Positions 44,076 to 53,246 of a stretch of DNA of 64,000 nt are shown piece by piece (position 1 is the stretch's first letter; every line of letters starts with the position of its first letter). This DNA comes from Amylibacter sp. IMCC11727 (lineage in GTDB: Bacteria > Pseudomonadota > Alphaproteobacteria > Rhodobacterales > Rhodobacteraceae), in assembly GCF_029854195.1 (NCBI RefSeq), contig NZ_CP122960.1:1928001-1992000 (forward strand), given 5' to 3'. A program made the translations under genes and the position numbers. The notes below the pieces were generated by a model. That model saw nothing but the letters and a program-made list of their open reading frames with translations. It made no database searches and was not told the DNA's origin.

Positions 44076-46064
44076 ATGGCCGCAAGTGACCTTCTTTCAG
44101 GAGCTGAACCTGAGAAAAACGCCTATGACGCGTCTTCTATCCAAGTGTTGGAGGATATGGAGCATGTACGTTTGCGCCCGGGTATGTATATCGGGGGCAC
44201 GGATGACCGCGCTTTGCACCATATGGTGGCCGAAATTGTCGATAACTCCATGGACGAGGCGGTCGCGGGCCACGCCAATTGGATTGAAATTGAGCTGAAC
44301 GCAGATTTCAGCGTAACCGTGCGCGATAACGGGCGCGGTATCCCAGTTGATCCGCATCCCAAAGACCCGAGTAAATCGGCGCTCGAGATTATTTTTTGTA
44401 CGCTGAATGCGGGCGGAAAGTTTTCGGGCGACAACTATGAAACCTCTGGTGGTTTGAACGGTGTTGGTTCGTCTTGTGTGAATGCGTTGTCTGATCATTT
44501 GCGGGTCGAAGTGGCACGCAACCGCGAGCTATTTGCCATGGAATTTAGCCGTGGCGTGCCCCAAGGGGCGTTGCAGAAGCTTGGGGCGACGAACAATCGG
44601 CGCGGTACAACTGTGACGTTTCATCCTGATCCTGAAATTTTTGGCGCAACGGCGAAATTGAAACCAAAACGCCTGTATGCCATGGCCAAATCTAAGGCGT
44701 ATTTGTTTTCGGGTGTTGAAATTCGTTGGAAATGCGATGCAGCCTGTATTGGCAAAGACGATGACACGCCACTGACAGATAAATTCCACTTCCCCAATGG
44801 TTTGGCGGATTATCTGGCGGAGCGGTTGGAAGGGTCTAGCACCTATTCTGATAAGGCATTTGCTGGGCAGGTGAATTTTTCCGAAAAATTCGGTTCACAA
44901 GTTGTCGGCTCTGTGGATTGGGCGATCAACTGGACCCCATCACGCGATGCGTTCATGCAATCCTATTGTAACACGGTCCCAACGCCCGAAGGCGGCACCC
45001 ATGAGGCGGGTTTTTGGGGCGCGGTGATGAAAGCGATCAAGGCGTATGGCGAATTGCTCGGCAATAAAAAGGCGGGCCAGATCAACCGTGACGATGTGAT
45101 GGGCGGCGGGTGTGCGCTGGTGTCTGTTTTCATCCGCGAGCCAAAGTTTGTGGGCCAGACAAAGGATCGTTTGGCCACAGTCGAAGTGCAAAAATGGGTC
45201 GAGAATTCGGTTCGCGACCATTTTGACAACTGGCTGGCGGCAGATACCAAAGCGGCAGGTGCGATCCTTGATTACATGGTGCTGAAAGCCGAAGAGCGGA
45301 TGCGCCGACGGGCCGAAAAAGAAACCGCACGGAAATCCGCTACGAAAAAGCTGCGTCTGCCAGGTAAATTGGTGGATTGTACCAACAAAGACCGCACTGG
45401 AACCGAGTTGTTCATCGTAGAGGGCGACTCTGCGGGGGGATCAGGCAAAGGCGCGCGAGATCGTAAGACGCAGGCTTTGTTGCCGTTGAAGGGTAAAATC
45501 CTGAACGTTTTGGGTGCGGCCAGCGGCAAGTTGATGTCAAACCAAGAAATCAGTGATCTGTGCGAAACGCTGGGCGTTGGCATGGGGACCAAATTTAACC
45601 TTGATGATCTGCGGTATGAAAAAATCATCATCATGACCGATGCCGATGTGGATGGAGCGCATATTGCGGCCCTGTTGATGACGTTCTTCTTTACCCAAAT
45701 GCGCCCACTGGTGGATGGGGGGCATTTGTATTTAGCGTGTCCGCCGCTGTTCAAGCTCGTTCAAGGGTCCAAAACCGTGTATGTTCTGGATGAAGTGGAA
45801 CGGGATGAATTGCTGGAAAAAGGCATTGGTGGTCGTGGTAAGATCGACGTGTCCCGTTTTAAGGGTTTGGGTGAAATGAATGCGGTGGATTTGAAAGAAA
45901 CCACCATGAACCCCATGACGCGCAAATTGATCCGCGTGTCCGTTGATGACGATGAACCAGGGGAAACATCTGATCTGGTAGAACGTTTGATGGGGAAAAA
46001 ACCAGAGTTGCGGTTCGAATACATCCAGCAAAACGCGCAGTTCGTCGAAGAGCTGGACCTGTAA
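44076..46064 (+). CDS. parE: Topoisomerase IV subunit B
   Basis: A 662-residue ATPase subunit. The GHKL domain has EIVDNSMDEAVAG and GLNGVGSSCVNALS, and the Toprim domain has EGDSAGGSGKGARDRKTQALLPLKGKILNV and TDADVDGAHI. The length (shorter than GyrB) and the FRSRPGMYIGG-like DMEHVRLRPGMYIGGTDDRALHHM start fit ParE of alphaproteobacteria. It decatenates daughter chromosomes with ParC, not found here. Confidence 0.93.
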   Translation: MAASDLLSGAEPEKNAYDASSIQVLEDMEHVRLRPGMYIGGTDDRALHHMVAEIVDNSMDEAVAGHANWIEIELNADFSVTVRDNGRGIPVDPHPKDPSKSALEIIFCTLNAGGKFSGDNYETSGGLNGVGSSCVNALSDHLRVEVARNRELFAMEFSRGVPQGALQKLGATNNRRGTTVTFHPDPEIFGATAKLKPKRLYAMAKSKAYLFSGVEIRWKCDAACIGKDDDTPLTDKFHFPNGLADYLAERLEGSSTYSDKAFAGQVNFSEKFGSQVVGSVDWAINWTPSRDAFMQSYCNTVPTPEGGTHEAGFWGAVMKAIKAYGELLGNKKAGQINRDDVMGGGCALVSVFIREPKFVGQTKDRLATVEVQKWVENSVRDHFDNWLAADTKAAGAILDYMVLKAEERMRRRAEKETARKSATKKLRLPGKLVDCTNKDRTGTELFIVEGDSAGGSGKGARDRKTQALLPLKGKILNVLGAASGKLMSNQEISDLCETLGVGMGTKFNLDDLRYEKIIIMTDADVDGAHIAALLMTFFFTQMRPLVDGGHLYLACPPLFKLVQGSKTVYVLDEVERDELLEKGIGGRGKIDVSRFKGLGEMNAVDLKETTMNPMTRKLIRVSVDDDEPGETSDLVERLMGKKPELRFEYIQQNAQFVEELDL

Positions 46065-46214
46065 ATCGGCGAGAAAAGAACGGTGGTGTTGCGGGCTTTC
46101 AACTTAATGGGGTAAATTCGCCACAGTTTTTTGCGTGCATTTCCCATCTGTTGCCCAATTTTTGCCGAAAACGGCGGTCATCTTTCTGCAAAGATCAAAA
46201 ATAACGAGCATAAG

Positions 46215-46886
46215 ATGACACTTCGTATTTCCAAAATCGCCCTCGCTGCTGCCATGACTTTTGCTTTTGCAGGGCCAAGCCTTGCCGAAGACACAGAGCC
46301 AACGCTCCCAGAAAAGACGATGGCTGAAACCTTCGCTGGTTGGAGCAAAGATCAATTCACCTTTGATGCAATGGTGAGCAACCAGCGCCGTTCGCGCCCT
46401 GATTTCCAATTTAAGATCGACAACACGCGGTATCAGGTTCTGTTTGACGCGGGTCGTCAAAAACGCAATGCGATCCTTGATTGTCTTGAACTGGCCGATT
46501 CCTGCGAGATCAAGGGCACAGCGTTTATGCTGTTCAAAGATGGTCGGATGCAGATGAATGTGACTGATATCAACTGGTTGGCCGTTCCTGCGGTCGATTT
46601 TGATGAAAAGGCCGCCCGCCTGCACCGTTGCTACAAATACGCAAGCCGTGATCGGAAGAAGTTTTCAGGTATTGTCGAAGCAAAGCTGAGCATTGATGAT
46701 CTGGAACGCCGTCAGGGGTATACGTTGGAACCTATTGCACCACGGGAAATTGGGCGTGGGTTTGAAATGCTGGAAGATGCCGTTCACAACTGCATGGGTT
46801 CGCGGTTCCGTTTGCCAGTGGGCGATTATACGGTGAAGCTCTATACCCAAAGCGGCGAAACTTTCATCGATTATCTCGACGAATAA
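46215..46886 (+). CDS. Secreted hypothetical protein, 223 aa
   Basis: Not recognised. An N-terminal signal peptide (MTLRISKIALAAAMTFAFAG, cut near SLA-E, residue about 24) is clear. Cysteines at LDCLE, SCEI, HRCY and HNCM are compatible with two disulfide bonds in the periplasm. A conserved-looking charged region (SRDRKKFSGIVEAKLSIDD) follows. The start at 46215 begins the signal peptide; the open frame runs 28 codons upstream. It precedes another secreted protein by 176 bp. Confidence 0.7.
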   Translation: MTLRISKIALAAAMTFAFAGPSLAEDTEPTLPEKTMAETFAGWSKDQFTFDAMVSNQRRSRPDFQFKIDNTRYQVLFDAGRQKRNAILDCLELADSCEIKGTAFMLFKDGRMQMNVTDINWLAVPAVDFDEKAARLHRCYKYASRDRKKFSGIVEAKLSIDDLERRQGYTLEPIAPREIGRGFEMLEDAVHNCMGSRFRLPVGDYTVKLYTQSGETFIDYLDE

Positions 46887-47062
46887 CAGGCTGTTTGGCT
46901 GATCGGGATTACCTAGGGTAGTTGTGCGCAAGATTTGATGCGATCACAATTTCTCTATCGGCCAAAAGATGCTCAAAAGTCCCTTTATTTCCTGACAATT
47001 GCCGCTTATTTTCGCGGCTTGTCCGTTGGGGGCAAAGGACAACTGCTGCAAGGATACTTTGG

Positions 47063-47740
47063 ATGAAAGTTTGTTTGATTTTGGGGGGCTTGGCTGCTGC
47101 TGCGACGCTTGCTCCTGCTTCGGTTGGTGCTGAAACGCTGAATTGGCGCAACAGCTGTGATCGTTGGGAACATATCCCTGCAAGCGAGTCCTTGGACAGT
47201 CCAGAAACAGCTTTGTTGTTTTGCAGCAATGACGCCGATCAAAAATGGCTGGCATTGCAGGTGCATTGTGATGTGTCTGTGCCAACCATGGTGATCCGGT
47301 ACCGCCCAGGGTTTGATTTTGAACCCCCTGTCATTGCACAAGAAATCGAAAGCGGCACGGAAGGTGGCGATCAGTTAAGCGCCGAAGATCGCGAAGCCGC
47401 CGCATTGGTTGCAGCGATCCCTTATAACGACAGCGGAATTCGCACAGAGCCAAACGCCATTGGTGGGCCAACGGAAATGGTGTTCATGGATTTTCGGTCC
47501 TTTGGATACACCAATGTTGCCAATTTTGACGACAGTACCAATGACTGGACGTTTGTTGAAAAACAGCCGCTGTCCCCTGTGTTCAGCCGCATGGTGTCTG
47601 GCAATTTTGCCGATATCAAACTGCTGGCCTATGACAAAACGGAACGGTTTCCATTGCGCGGATCAAGCAAAGCCCTGCGTCCTGTTATCGAAGTTTGCCG
47701 TATCGCAAAACGAGAAGCAGACCGTGCAGCGAAGAATTAA
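47063..47740 (+). CDS. Secreted hypothetical protein, 225 aa
   Basis: Not recognised. It starts at MKVCLILGGLAAAATLAP (47063), preceded by AAGGA, with cleavage near residue 23 (VGA-E). Mature cysteines are in NSCDRW, LFCSND, VHCDVS and EVCRIA. It shares size, location and cysteine number with the upstream secreted protein, though I see no sequence similarity. The invasion-associated-locus-B family is one possibility but not supported by a clear motif. Confidence 0.7.
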   Translation: MKVCLILGGLAAAATLAPASVGAETLNWRNSCDRWEHIPASESLDSPETALLFCSNDADQKWLALQVHCDVSVPTMVIRYRPGFDFEPPVIAQEIESGTEGGDQLSAEDREAAALVAAIPYNDSGIRTEPNAIGGPTEMVFMDFRSFGYTNVANFDDSTNDWTFVEKQPLSPVFSRMVSGNFADIKLLAYDKTERFPLRGSSKALRPVIEVCRIAKREADRAAKN

Positions 47741-47772
47741 ACCCGTTTGAATTCAATGTGTTCAAACGGGTT
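47740..47772. terminator. Terminator between two convergent genes
   Basis: Perfect 12-bp stem (47740-47751 paired with 47761-47772) with a 9-nt loop, followed by TCTTT on the plus strand. It directly overlaps the last base of the secreted protein stop and probably works for both strands. Confidence 0.8.
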
Positions 47773-47781
47773 CTTTAAGCA

Positions 47782-48774
47782 TTAAGCCTGTGCGAGCTTT
47801 TGGGTGTTTTCCCACAGTGTTGCATCGATGGAAACTTCGCTTGGCAACACCCGCTGCGACCCGGGTAGGCGTGCGCCTTCTTGTTCTGCAACGGCATCTG
47901 ATACACGTGCCAAACGGTCGTAAAACGCGTCGCCGGCGAATGTGGTCGGGTCCACAAGGAAATAGAACTGCCCCAAATCATGTGGGGGGCCGTCTGGCAG
48001 TTTCAGCCCTTTCACATCCAAGGAGTTAACAGAACCCGTGAGCGCGGCGGCCAATACTTCGACCATGAGACCAAAGCCCCAACCTTTGTAGCCCCCTGTG
48101 GACACAAGCGAGCCTTTGAGAGCAGCTTTGGGATCGGTGGTTGGCGTGCCGTGTTCATCCACAGCCCAGCCGAGCGGAATATCTTCGCCAGCGGCCGCGG
48201 CCATTGTGATCTTGCCCAAAGCAATGGCGGACGTGGACTGGTCAAACTGAAACGCCAGACCGCCCTGCTTAGCTGGAACAGACAAAGCCATCGGGTTGGT
48301 TCCAAGCACAGCTTTGTTCCCACCCGGAGGTGAAACAACGGCAGAGGCGTTGGTAAATCCAAGGCCGATCAATCCCGCATCTGCGATTTGTTCAGTGAAA
48401 TATCCCAAAGACGTACAAGTATGCGAATGGGCCACCGCAAAGCTGGCTGTGCCCATATCATGCGCAGTTTCAAGGGCCGTGGACAGCCCTTTGGCAAAGG
48501 CTGGCTGGGCAAAGCCAAGTTTGGCATCAACCAGAACAGAGGCGGGTTTGGGTTTGGACACCACGGGATCAACCGTTCCGTTCACCCGCCCCGATGCCAA
48601 CTGTGTGCAATAGCTTTCCAGGTAATAAAGCCCGCAGATCAAGTTGCCTGTGGCTTCTGCTTTGCGCACGGCTTTGGCAACTTCGGCGGCGATCCAAGGG
48701 GCCGCGCCGTGTTTGATCAGTGCATCGGCAGATGTTTTTTCGATGAGGTCGAGGGATACAGTGGTTTTGGTCAT
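47782..48774 (-). CDS. Ldh-family NAD(P)-dependent oxidoreductase
   Basis: A 330-residue enzyme of the malate/L-lactate/ureidoglycolate dehydrogenase family, distinct from the Rossmann-type LDH. VAHSHTCTSLGYFTEQIA has the catalytic His, GFTNASAVVSPPGGNKAVLGTNPMALSVP the cofactor part, and SLVSTGGYKGWGFGLMVEVLAAAL the C-terminal motif. The ATG at 48774 overlaps the CoA-transferase stop (ATGA), and an in-frame ATG lies at 48786. The substrate is unknown. Confidence 0.88.
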   Translation of the reverse strand: MTKTTVSLDLIEKTSADALIKHGAAPWIAAEVAKAVRKAEATGNLICGLYYLESYCTQLASGRVNGTVDPVVSKPKPASVLVDAKLGFAQPAFAKGLSTALETAHDMGTASFAVAHSHTCTSLGYFTEQIADAGLIGLGFTNASAVVSPPGGNKAVLGTNPMALSVPAKQGGLAFQFDQSTSAIALGKITMAAAAGEDIPLGWAVDEHGTPTTDPKAALKGSLVSTGGYKGWGFGLMVEVLAAALTGSVNSLDVKGLKLPDGPPHDLGQFYFLVDPTTFAGDAFYDRLARVSDAVAEQEGARLPGSQRVLPSEVSIDATLWENTQKLAQA

Positions 48775-49865
48775 TTTGACTGCCATCTTTCAAGAACAGA
48801 GGAAACGTTTAAGGGAACAGATTGTGATGCGGGTTGAATAGCACCTGGGGTGCGGGACAAATGCGGTGTTGGGCGCGGTTGCACAACATTTTCATGTGTT
48901 TCAAACAGGTTACGTGCGGTGTTGTGGGGGTCTTTGAAGGCTTCGGCGATGGTTAAAACGGGGGCAAAACACGTGTCGGTCCCGTGTAACAGCGCCGTCC
49001 ATTCATCGCGGGATTTGGTTTTGAAAATCTGCGCGAATGTGTCTTTGACTGCTGGCCAAGTGCTGCGATCCATTTGGGTTGTTTTTAACGTGGGGTCCGC
49101 GCAAATGCGATCCACCAGTTCGGCGTAGAACTTGGGTTCAATCGCGCCAATGGCCACGTGACCGCCGCACGCCGTTTGGTAAACGTTGTAAAATGGGGCT
49201 GCCCCATCGAGGATGTTTGTTTCGCGCGCGTCAGTCCATGCGTTTCCTTGGGTCATCGCATACATCATCGACATCAGATGCGCGGTGCCATCGGTAATAG
49301 CGGTATCCACCACCTGCCCGGCCCCTGAACGGGACGCTTCTAACAATGCGCACACAATGCCGTAGGCTAGATAAATGCCACCGCCGCCAAAATCCCCCAC
49401 GAGGTTTAGCGGAATTACCGGCGTGTCTGCTGGTCCGATGGCATGCAATGCGCCTGACAACGCGATATAGTTGATGTCATGTCCCGCTGCGTGGGCCAAA
49501 GGCCCCGTTTGACCCCATCCTGTCATGCGACCGTACACAAGTTTTGGATTTCGCGCCAACATCGGGTCTGGGCCCAAGCCCAAACGCTCCATTACGTTGG
49601 GGCGCATGCCTTCAATCACAGCATCCGCAGATGCGATAAGGTTCTGAGCCGTTTCGATATCGGTTGGATTTTTCAGGTCCAGTTCAATGAACCCTCGGCT
49701 GCGGTCTAAAATATCGTATTTCAGCCCCATTAGGTGTTGCAGGTTTGGACGCTGAATGCGGATCACCTCGGCCCCCATATCCGCCAGTGACATGGCGGCA
49801 AATGGAGTTGGGCCAAGCCCAGCAAATTCAACAATTTTGATGCCGTGAAGTGGACCGTTAGACAT
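48771..49865 (-). CDS. Family III CoA-transferase / alpha-methylacyl-CoA racemase-like
   Basis: A 364-residue protein of the CaiB/BaiF family. The N-terminal LHGIKIVEFAGLGPTPFAAMSLADMGAEVIRI and the catalytic-site segment GHDINYIALSGALHAIG (His-Asp pair) resemble alpha-methylacyl-CoA racemase more than formyl-CoA transferase. The start at 49865 follows GGGGA. It is the first gene of a two-gene operon with the Ldh-type dehydrogenase, perhaps for 2-methyl- or 2-hydroxy-acyl compounds; this is inference. Confidence 0.88.
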   Translation of the reverse strand: MSNGPLHGIKIVEFAGLGPTPFAAMSLADMGAEVIRIQRPNLQHLMGLKYDILDRSRGFIELDLKNPTDIETAQNLIASADAVIEGMRPNVMERLGLGPDPMLARNPKLVYGRMTGWGQTGPLAHAAGHDINYIALSGALHAIGPADTPVIPLNLVGDFGGGGIYLAYGIVCALLEASRSGAGQVVDTAITDGTAHLMSMMYAMTQGNAWTDARETNILDGAAPFYNVYQTACGGHVAIGAIEPKFYAELVDRICADPTLKTTQMDRSTWPAVKDTFAQIFKTKSRDEWTALLHGTDTCFAPVLTIAEAFKDPHNTARNLFETHENVVQPRPTPHLSRTPGAIQPASQSVPLNVSSVLERWQSK

Positions 49866-50049
49866 CTGATCATCCCCTGTGATTGCAAGGTTCACTACGG
49901 TTTTTTAGACAATAAGCAAGGTTAATGTGGGAAAAATCGCCGATTTGCCAATGGACGCTGCGCAAATAGATGACAGCTGCGACAAAGGCGTGTAAGGAAA
50001 GATCAATGTCGGCAAAAGATCGACGCAGCAGTTTTACAGGAGACATCCC

Positions 50050-50604
50050 ATGACTGGATGGAGCAGACGCGCATTTATGGCGAGCGCAGCAGCAGGCGGA
50101 TTGAGCGCTTGTGCAGGTGGCACAAACAGCCGAGCCAGATTTACAATCGACGAAAAAGTAGCAGGCGCCGTGCAGCAAATGCACAGTGAGTTGCCTTTTA
50201 CGCGCCAACTGATGGATGATGCGGCAGGTGTTTTGGTTATTCCAACCGTGACCAAAGCGGGCCTAATCATCGGCGGGTCCTACGGCGAAGGGTCGCTTTT
50301 GATTGGCGAGGCCCCAGTTGATTACTATTCCGTCGGGGCAGCCAGTTACGGTTTGCAGGCAGGCGGTCAGCAATATTCTTCCGCGTTGTTCTTTATGGAC
50401 AGCGAACACTTGCAGAAATTCCGCTCTCGTCCGGGTTGGACATTGGGTGCAGATGTTGAATTTACGGTTTTGGACAATGCCAAAGCGGCGGGTGTGGACA
50501 ACAACACCATCGACGAAGCGGTTTATGCGGTTGTGTTCAACCAAGCGGGTATTCTGGTGGGCGTGTCCATCGAAGGATCCAAGTACACGCGGATCGTACG
50601 TTAA
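50050..50604 (+). CDS. SYLF/YSC84-domain lipoprotein with Tat-like signal
   Basis: A 184-residue protein. The N-terminus has SRRAFMASAAAGGLSACAGG: a twin-arginine motif followed by a lipobox (LSAC), so it is probably exported folded and lipidated. The rest is a SYLF domain (VLVIPTVTKAGLIIGGSYGEG, YSVGAASYGLQAGGQQYSSALFFM), a fold that binds phosphoinositides in eukaryotes; in bacteria its role is unclear. ACAGGAG precedes the ATG by a few bases. Confidence 0.88.
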   Translation: MTGWSRRAFMASAAAGGLSACAGGTNSRARFTIDEKVAGAVQQMHSELPFTRQLMDDAAGVLVIPTVTKAGLIIGGSYGEGSLLIGEAPVDYYSVGAASYGLQAGGQQYSSALFFMDSEHLQKFRSRPGWTLGADVEFTVLDNAKAAGVDNNTIDEAVYAVVFNQAGILVGVSIEGSKYTRIVR

Positions 50605-50631
50605 CCCTGCCCTACATTGCCAAGAGAATTC

Positions 50632-50665
50632 AGGCCTTTGGGATCATCCCAAGGGCCTATTTTTT
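50632..50665 (+). terminator. Terminator of the SYLF gene
   Basis: A 12-bp stem with one G-U pair (50632-50643 with 50647-50658), 3-nt loop, then ATTTTTT. It overlaps the stop codon of the convergent binding-protein gene. Confidence 0.85.
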
Positions 50666-52477
50666 GTCGTCATACCACCAGACATCAGGCAAGAATCCAG
50701 ACCAATCCCCATAGGCGGGTAAAGTGCTGGGGTATCTTAGCCGCGCGTCGTGGGCGATGTTGCTGACGTCTGAGTACCAAATCGGGATCACATACCGCCC
50801 TGCTGTGAGCGCACGATCCAAAGCGCGAACGTTGGCCTGAAACGTTTCTGTGTCCCGTGCTTCGAGCATTTGGGAAATGGAGGTTTCAACGGCGGGACTG
50901 TTAACGCCCATATAATTGCGTGTGCCCGGCTCAGTGACCCCTGCACTGCCCCAATAAAGCGTTTGTTCGTTACCAGGCGACAGGGACATGTAGCGTTTGT
51001 AATGGGCCATTTCGAAATCATAGGTTTTCATGCGCTGGCGGTGTTGGACGGAATCCACCAGCTTTATCGTCGCCTTGATCCCCAACCGTTCCAGCGCATC
51101 CACATAGATGTTCATGATGGCTTCGTTTTCAGTGGCGGTGTTTTTCAGCAGAATTTCGAAAGTGAACGGCGTACCTTCGGCATTTTGCAAGACACCGTCC
51201 TTGATCACCCAGCCTGCATCGTTGAGCAATTTGCGCGCTTTGCGCAGGTTTTTACGGTTGCGAGGTGTTCCATCTGATTTTGGCAAAGCGTAGCCAGTCA
51301 ACGCATCCGCTGGAAGCGTATCGGCAAATGGTGTGAGGACATCAGCCACTTTGCCCGTTGCGGGCCCGTTTTGCATCGACAGAACCGAGTTTGAAAAATA
51401 GCTGGTGACGCGGGGCAATGTGCCCCCGTTTAAAGTTTGATTGATAAATTCAAAGTTAAACGCATGGATCATTGCGTCACGCACACGGATGTCGGCAAAT
51501 TTTGGATCGCGGGTGTTCATTACAAACCCAACCATCCCTGATGGACGCTGGTGCGGGATTTCAGATTGGACCATCCGCCCTTCGGCAATGGCGGGAAAAT
51601 CATAAGAATTGGTCCAACGTTGCGCGTTGCCTTCGCGGTAGATCGAAACGGAGCCTGCTTTGAACACCTCAAAGATCACCGCGTTGTCGATGTAATAGTC
51701 GTATTTGATGGTATCAAAGTTATCGAACCCCGCCTTTAGGCCAAGGTTTTTGCCCCAATAATCGGGATTGCGTTCAAAGGTAATAAAGCGGCCAGGTTCC
51801 AGATTGCCGATAACGTAGGGTCCAGAACCTGTGATTTGATCCAGAGAACTGTCTTCGAAATTGCGCCCTTCCCAATCGGCTTTGCGCAGAATTGGGCGCA
51901 GGCCAAGGATCAGCGGCAGTTCGCGATCTTGGATGTTGAAGGTAAAGGTAACTGACCGTGGACCCGTTTGTTCGGCTTTGGCAATTTTTTTCCATGCAAA
52001 ACTGTAGCGCGGATGCCCTTTGGTCCCCAAAGTTTCAAACGACCAAAGAACGTCTTCAACAGTAACAGGATCCCCATTTGAAAATCTGGCCTCTTCACGC
52101 AGGGTGAAGGTGACAAAACTGCGGGCGTCATCTGTTTCGACGGTTTCGGCCAACAACCCATAAAGAGAGAAGCTTTCATCATAGCTGCGCCCCATGAGCG
52201 ATTCCACCACATGGGTGCGAATGCCGTAAGGGGCTGTGCCTTTTAGGATGTAAGGGTTGAGCGAATCGTAGCTGCCAGATTCGGATAAAGTGACCGTTCC
52301 TCCCTTTGGTGCGGTCGGATTCGCGTAGGGCAGCGCCTTGAACCCCTTTTCAAGGGCAGGTTTACCGTACATTGCAAGGCCATGTTGCGGCGATGCCAAG
52401 GCAGTTTGTGGTAGAAGAAAGGCCATTGACGCCACAATGGAAACAATAGCAGACGCGCGGTGGGATGGTCGTGTCAT
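50657..52477 (-). CDS. Extracellular solute-binding protein, family 5 (YejA-like)
   Basis: A 606-residue peptide-type binding protein. A signal peptide spans MTRPSHRASAIVSIVASMAF to ALA near residue 29. HGLAMYGKPALEKGFKALPYANP and GGTVTLSESGSYDSLNPYILKG are close to YejA, the binding protein for microcin C and peptides. FTLREEARFSNGDPVTVEDVLWSFE and GSGPYVIG are family-5 marks. No yejB, yejE or yejF permease or ATPase genes follow, so it is an orphan here. The start is chosen by signal peptide; upstream ATG codons exist. Confidence 0.88.
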   Translation of the reverse strand: MTRPSHRASAIVSIVASMAFLLPQTALASPQHGLAMYGKPALEKGFKALPYANPTAPKGGTVTLSESGSYDSLNPYILKGTAPYGIRTHVVESLMGRSYDESFSLYGLLAETVETDDARSFVTFTLREEARFSNGDPVTVEDVLWSFETLGTKGHPRYSFAWKKIAKAEQTGPRSVTFTFNIQDRELPLILGLRPILRKADWEGRNFEDSSLDQITGSGPYVIGNLEPGRFITFERNPDYWGKNLGLKAGFDNFDTIKYDYYIDNAVIFEVFKAGSVSIYREGNAQRWTNSYDFPAIAEGRMVQSEIPHQRPSGMVGFVMNTRDPKFADIRVRDAMIHAFNFEFINQTLNGGTLPRVTSYFSNSVLSMQNGPATGKVADVLTPFADTLPADALTGYALPKSDGTPRNRKNLRKARKLLNDAGWVIKDGVLQNAEGTPFTFEILLKNTATENEAIMNIYVDALERLGIKATIKLVDSVQHRQRMKTYDFEMAHYKRYMSLSPGNEQTLYWGSAGVTEPGTRNYMGVNSPAVETSISQMLEARDTETFQANVRALDRALTAGRYVIPIWYSDVSNIAHDARLRYPSTLPAYGDWSGFLPDVWWYDDKK

Positions 52478-52554
52478 CGGTGCAACAATAGCCTCGTGTT
52501 TTTGTGTTTTTCTATATGTATCAAGCCTGTCTGGGAAATACTTCATTTTTTTAC

Positions 52555-52583
52555 TTGGCGTGTGAGGCGCGAAATTGTATAAC
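52555..52583 (+). promoter_or_regulatory. Predicted promoter of a small RNA
   Basis: TTGGCG (52555-52560), 17-nt spacer and TATAAC (52578-52583), in the gap between the YejA-like gene and arsC. It points towards the hairpin and terminator that follow, with no ORF between. Confidence 0.5.
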
Positions 52584-52589
52584 AACTTT

Positions 52590-52666
52590 ACTGCTCGATA
52601 GGTTTCTTGCCTGTATGAAACCTGCCTCAATAACTTAACGCCCTCCTTGTGAGGGCGTTTTTTTTT
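52590..52666 (+). ncRNA. Candidate small RNA of about 75 nt
   Basis: If transcription starts seven bases past the predicted -10, the RNA has one hairpin (AGGTTTC / GAAACCT, 52600-52606 with 52617-52623, 10-nt loop) and ends in a strong terminator (AACGCCCTC / GAGGGCGTT, 52637-52659, then a T run to 52666). No ORF with a ribosome site is inside. The single-stranded part has CCTGCCTC and CCCTCC, words able to pair with Shine-Dalgarno sequences. A leader transcript for the opposite strand is excluded by the T run direction. Confidence 0.5.
52637..52666 (+). terminator. Terminator with long T run
   Basis: 9-bp stem AACGCCCTC / GAGGGCGTT, loop CTTGT, nine T in a row (52658-52666). The only plus-strand transcript that could use it starts within the 120 bp before it. 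Confidence 0.9.
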
Positions 52667-52763
52667 GCTGTATGTAAATTCACATCTGAGCGTGGTTCCG
52701 ACTTTGCCCTTTGTACGTTGGTTAATGAAGGGTTAGCTCCGCAAAAATGGGGAATATAACGAA

Positions 52764-53246
52764 ATGAATGTTTTGGTTCTGTGTACTGGAAACTCCGCAC
52801 GGTCAATTTTGCTCGAATCGATTCTGTCACATTGCAGCGATGGGCGGATTTCAGCGTATTCAGCGGGGTCGCACCCTGCGGGCAAGGTCAATCCAGGGGC
52901 TTTGGCACAATTAAAAGCGGTTGGATTGCCCGACACAGGGTATTCATCGAAAAACTGGGACGTTTTTGCCAAACCCAATGCCCCAGAAATGGATTTGGTT
53001 GTCACCGTGTGCGGAAATGCGCGCGATGAAACCTGTCCTGTCTGGCTTGGGGCGCCTGTTTCAGCCCATTGGGGTGTGGATGACCCTGCCCTTGTAACGG
53101 AACCACACGCTGCGGTAGTTGACGCCTTTTCAAAGGCTTATGATGAACTGCGAAAGTACGCGGATGCCTTTCTTTCCCTAAAGTTTGAGGATATGGATCG
53201 CCAATCTTTGCAAAAAGCCGTCAACACAATCGGAGAGATGTCGTAA
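52764..53246 (+). CDS. arsC: Arsenate reductase, low-molecular-weight phosphatase type
   Basis: A 160-residue ArsC of the LMW-PTP fold. The phosphatase loop is CTGNSAR (Cys7 to Arg13), and VCGNARDETCPVW supplies the other redox cysteines of the thioredoxin-linked type. It reduces arsenate to arsenite. Its stop overlaps the aqpS start (ATG at 53246), so the two form an operon. An arsR regulator is not visible nearby, which is unusual for ars operons. Confidence 0.93.
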   Translation: MNVLVLCTGNSARSILLESILSHCSDGRISAYSAGSHPAGKVNPGALAQLKAVGLPDTGYSSKNWDVFAKPNAPEMDLVVTVCGNARDETCPVWLGAPVSAHWGVDDPALVTEPHAAVVDAFSKAYDELRKYADAFLSLKFEDMDRQSLQKAVNTIGEMS

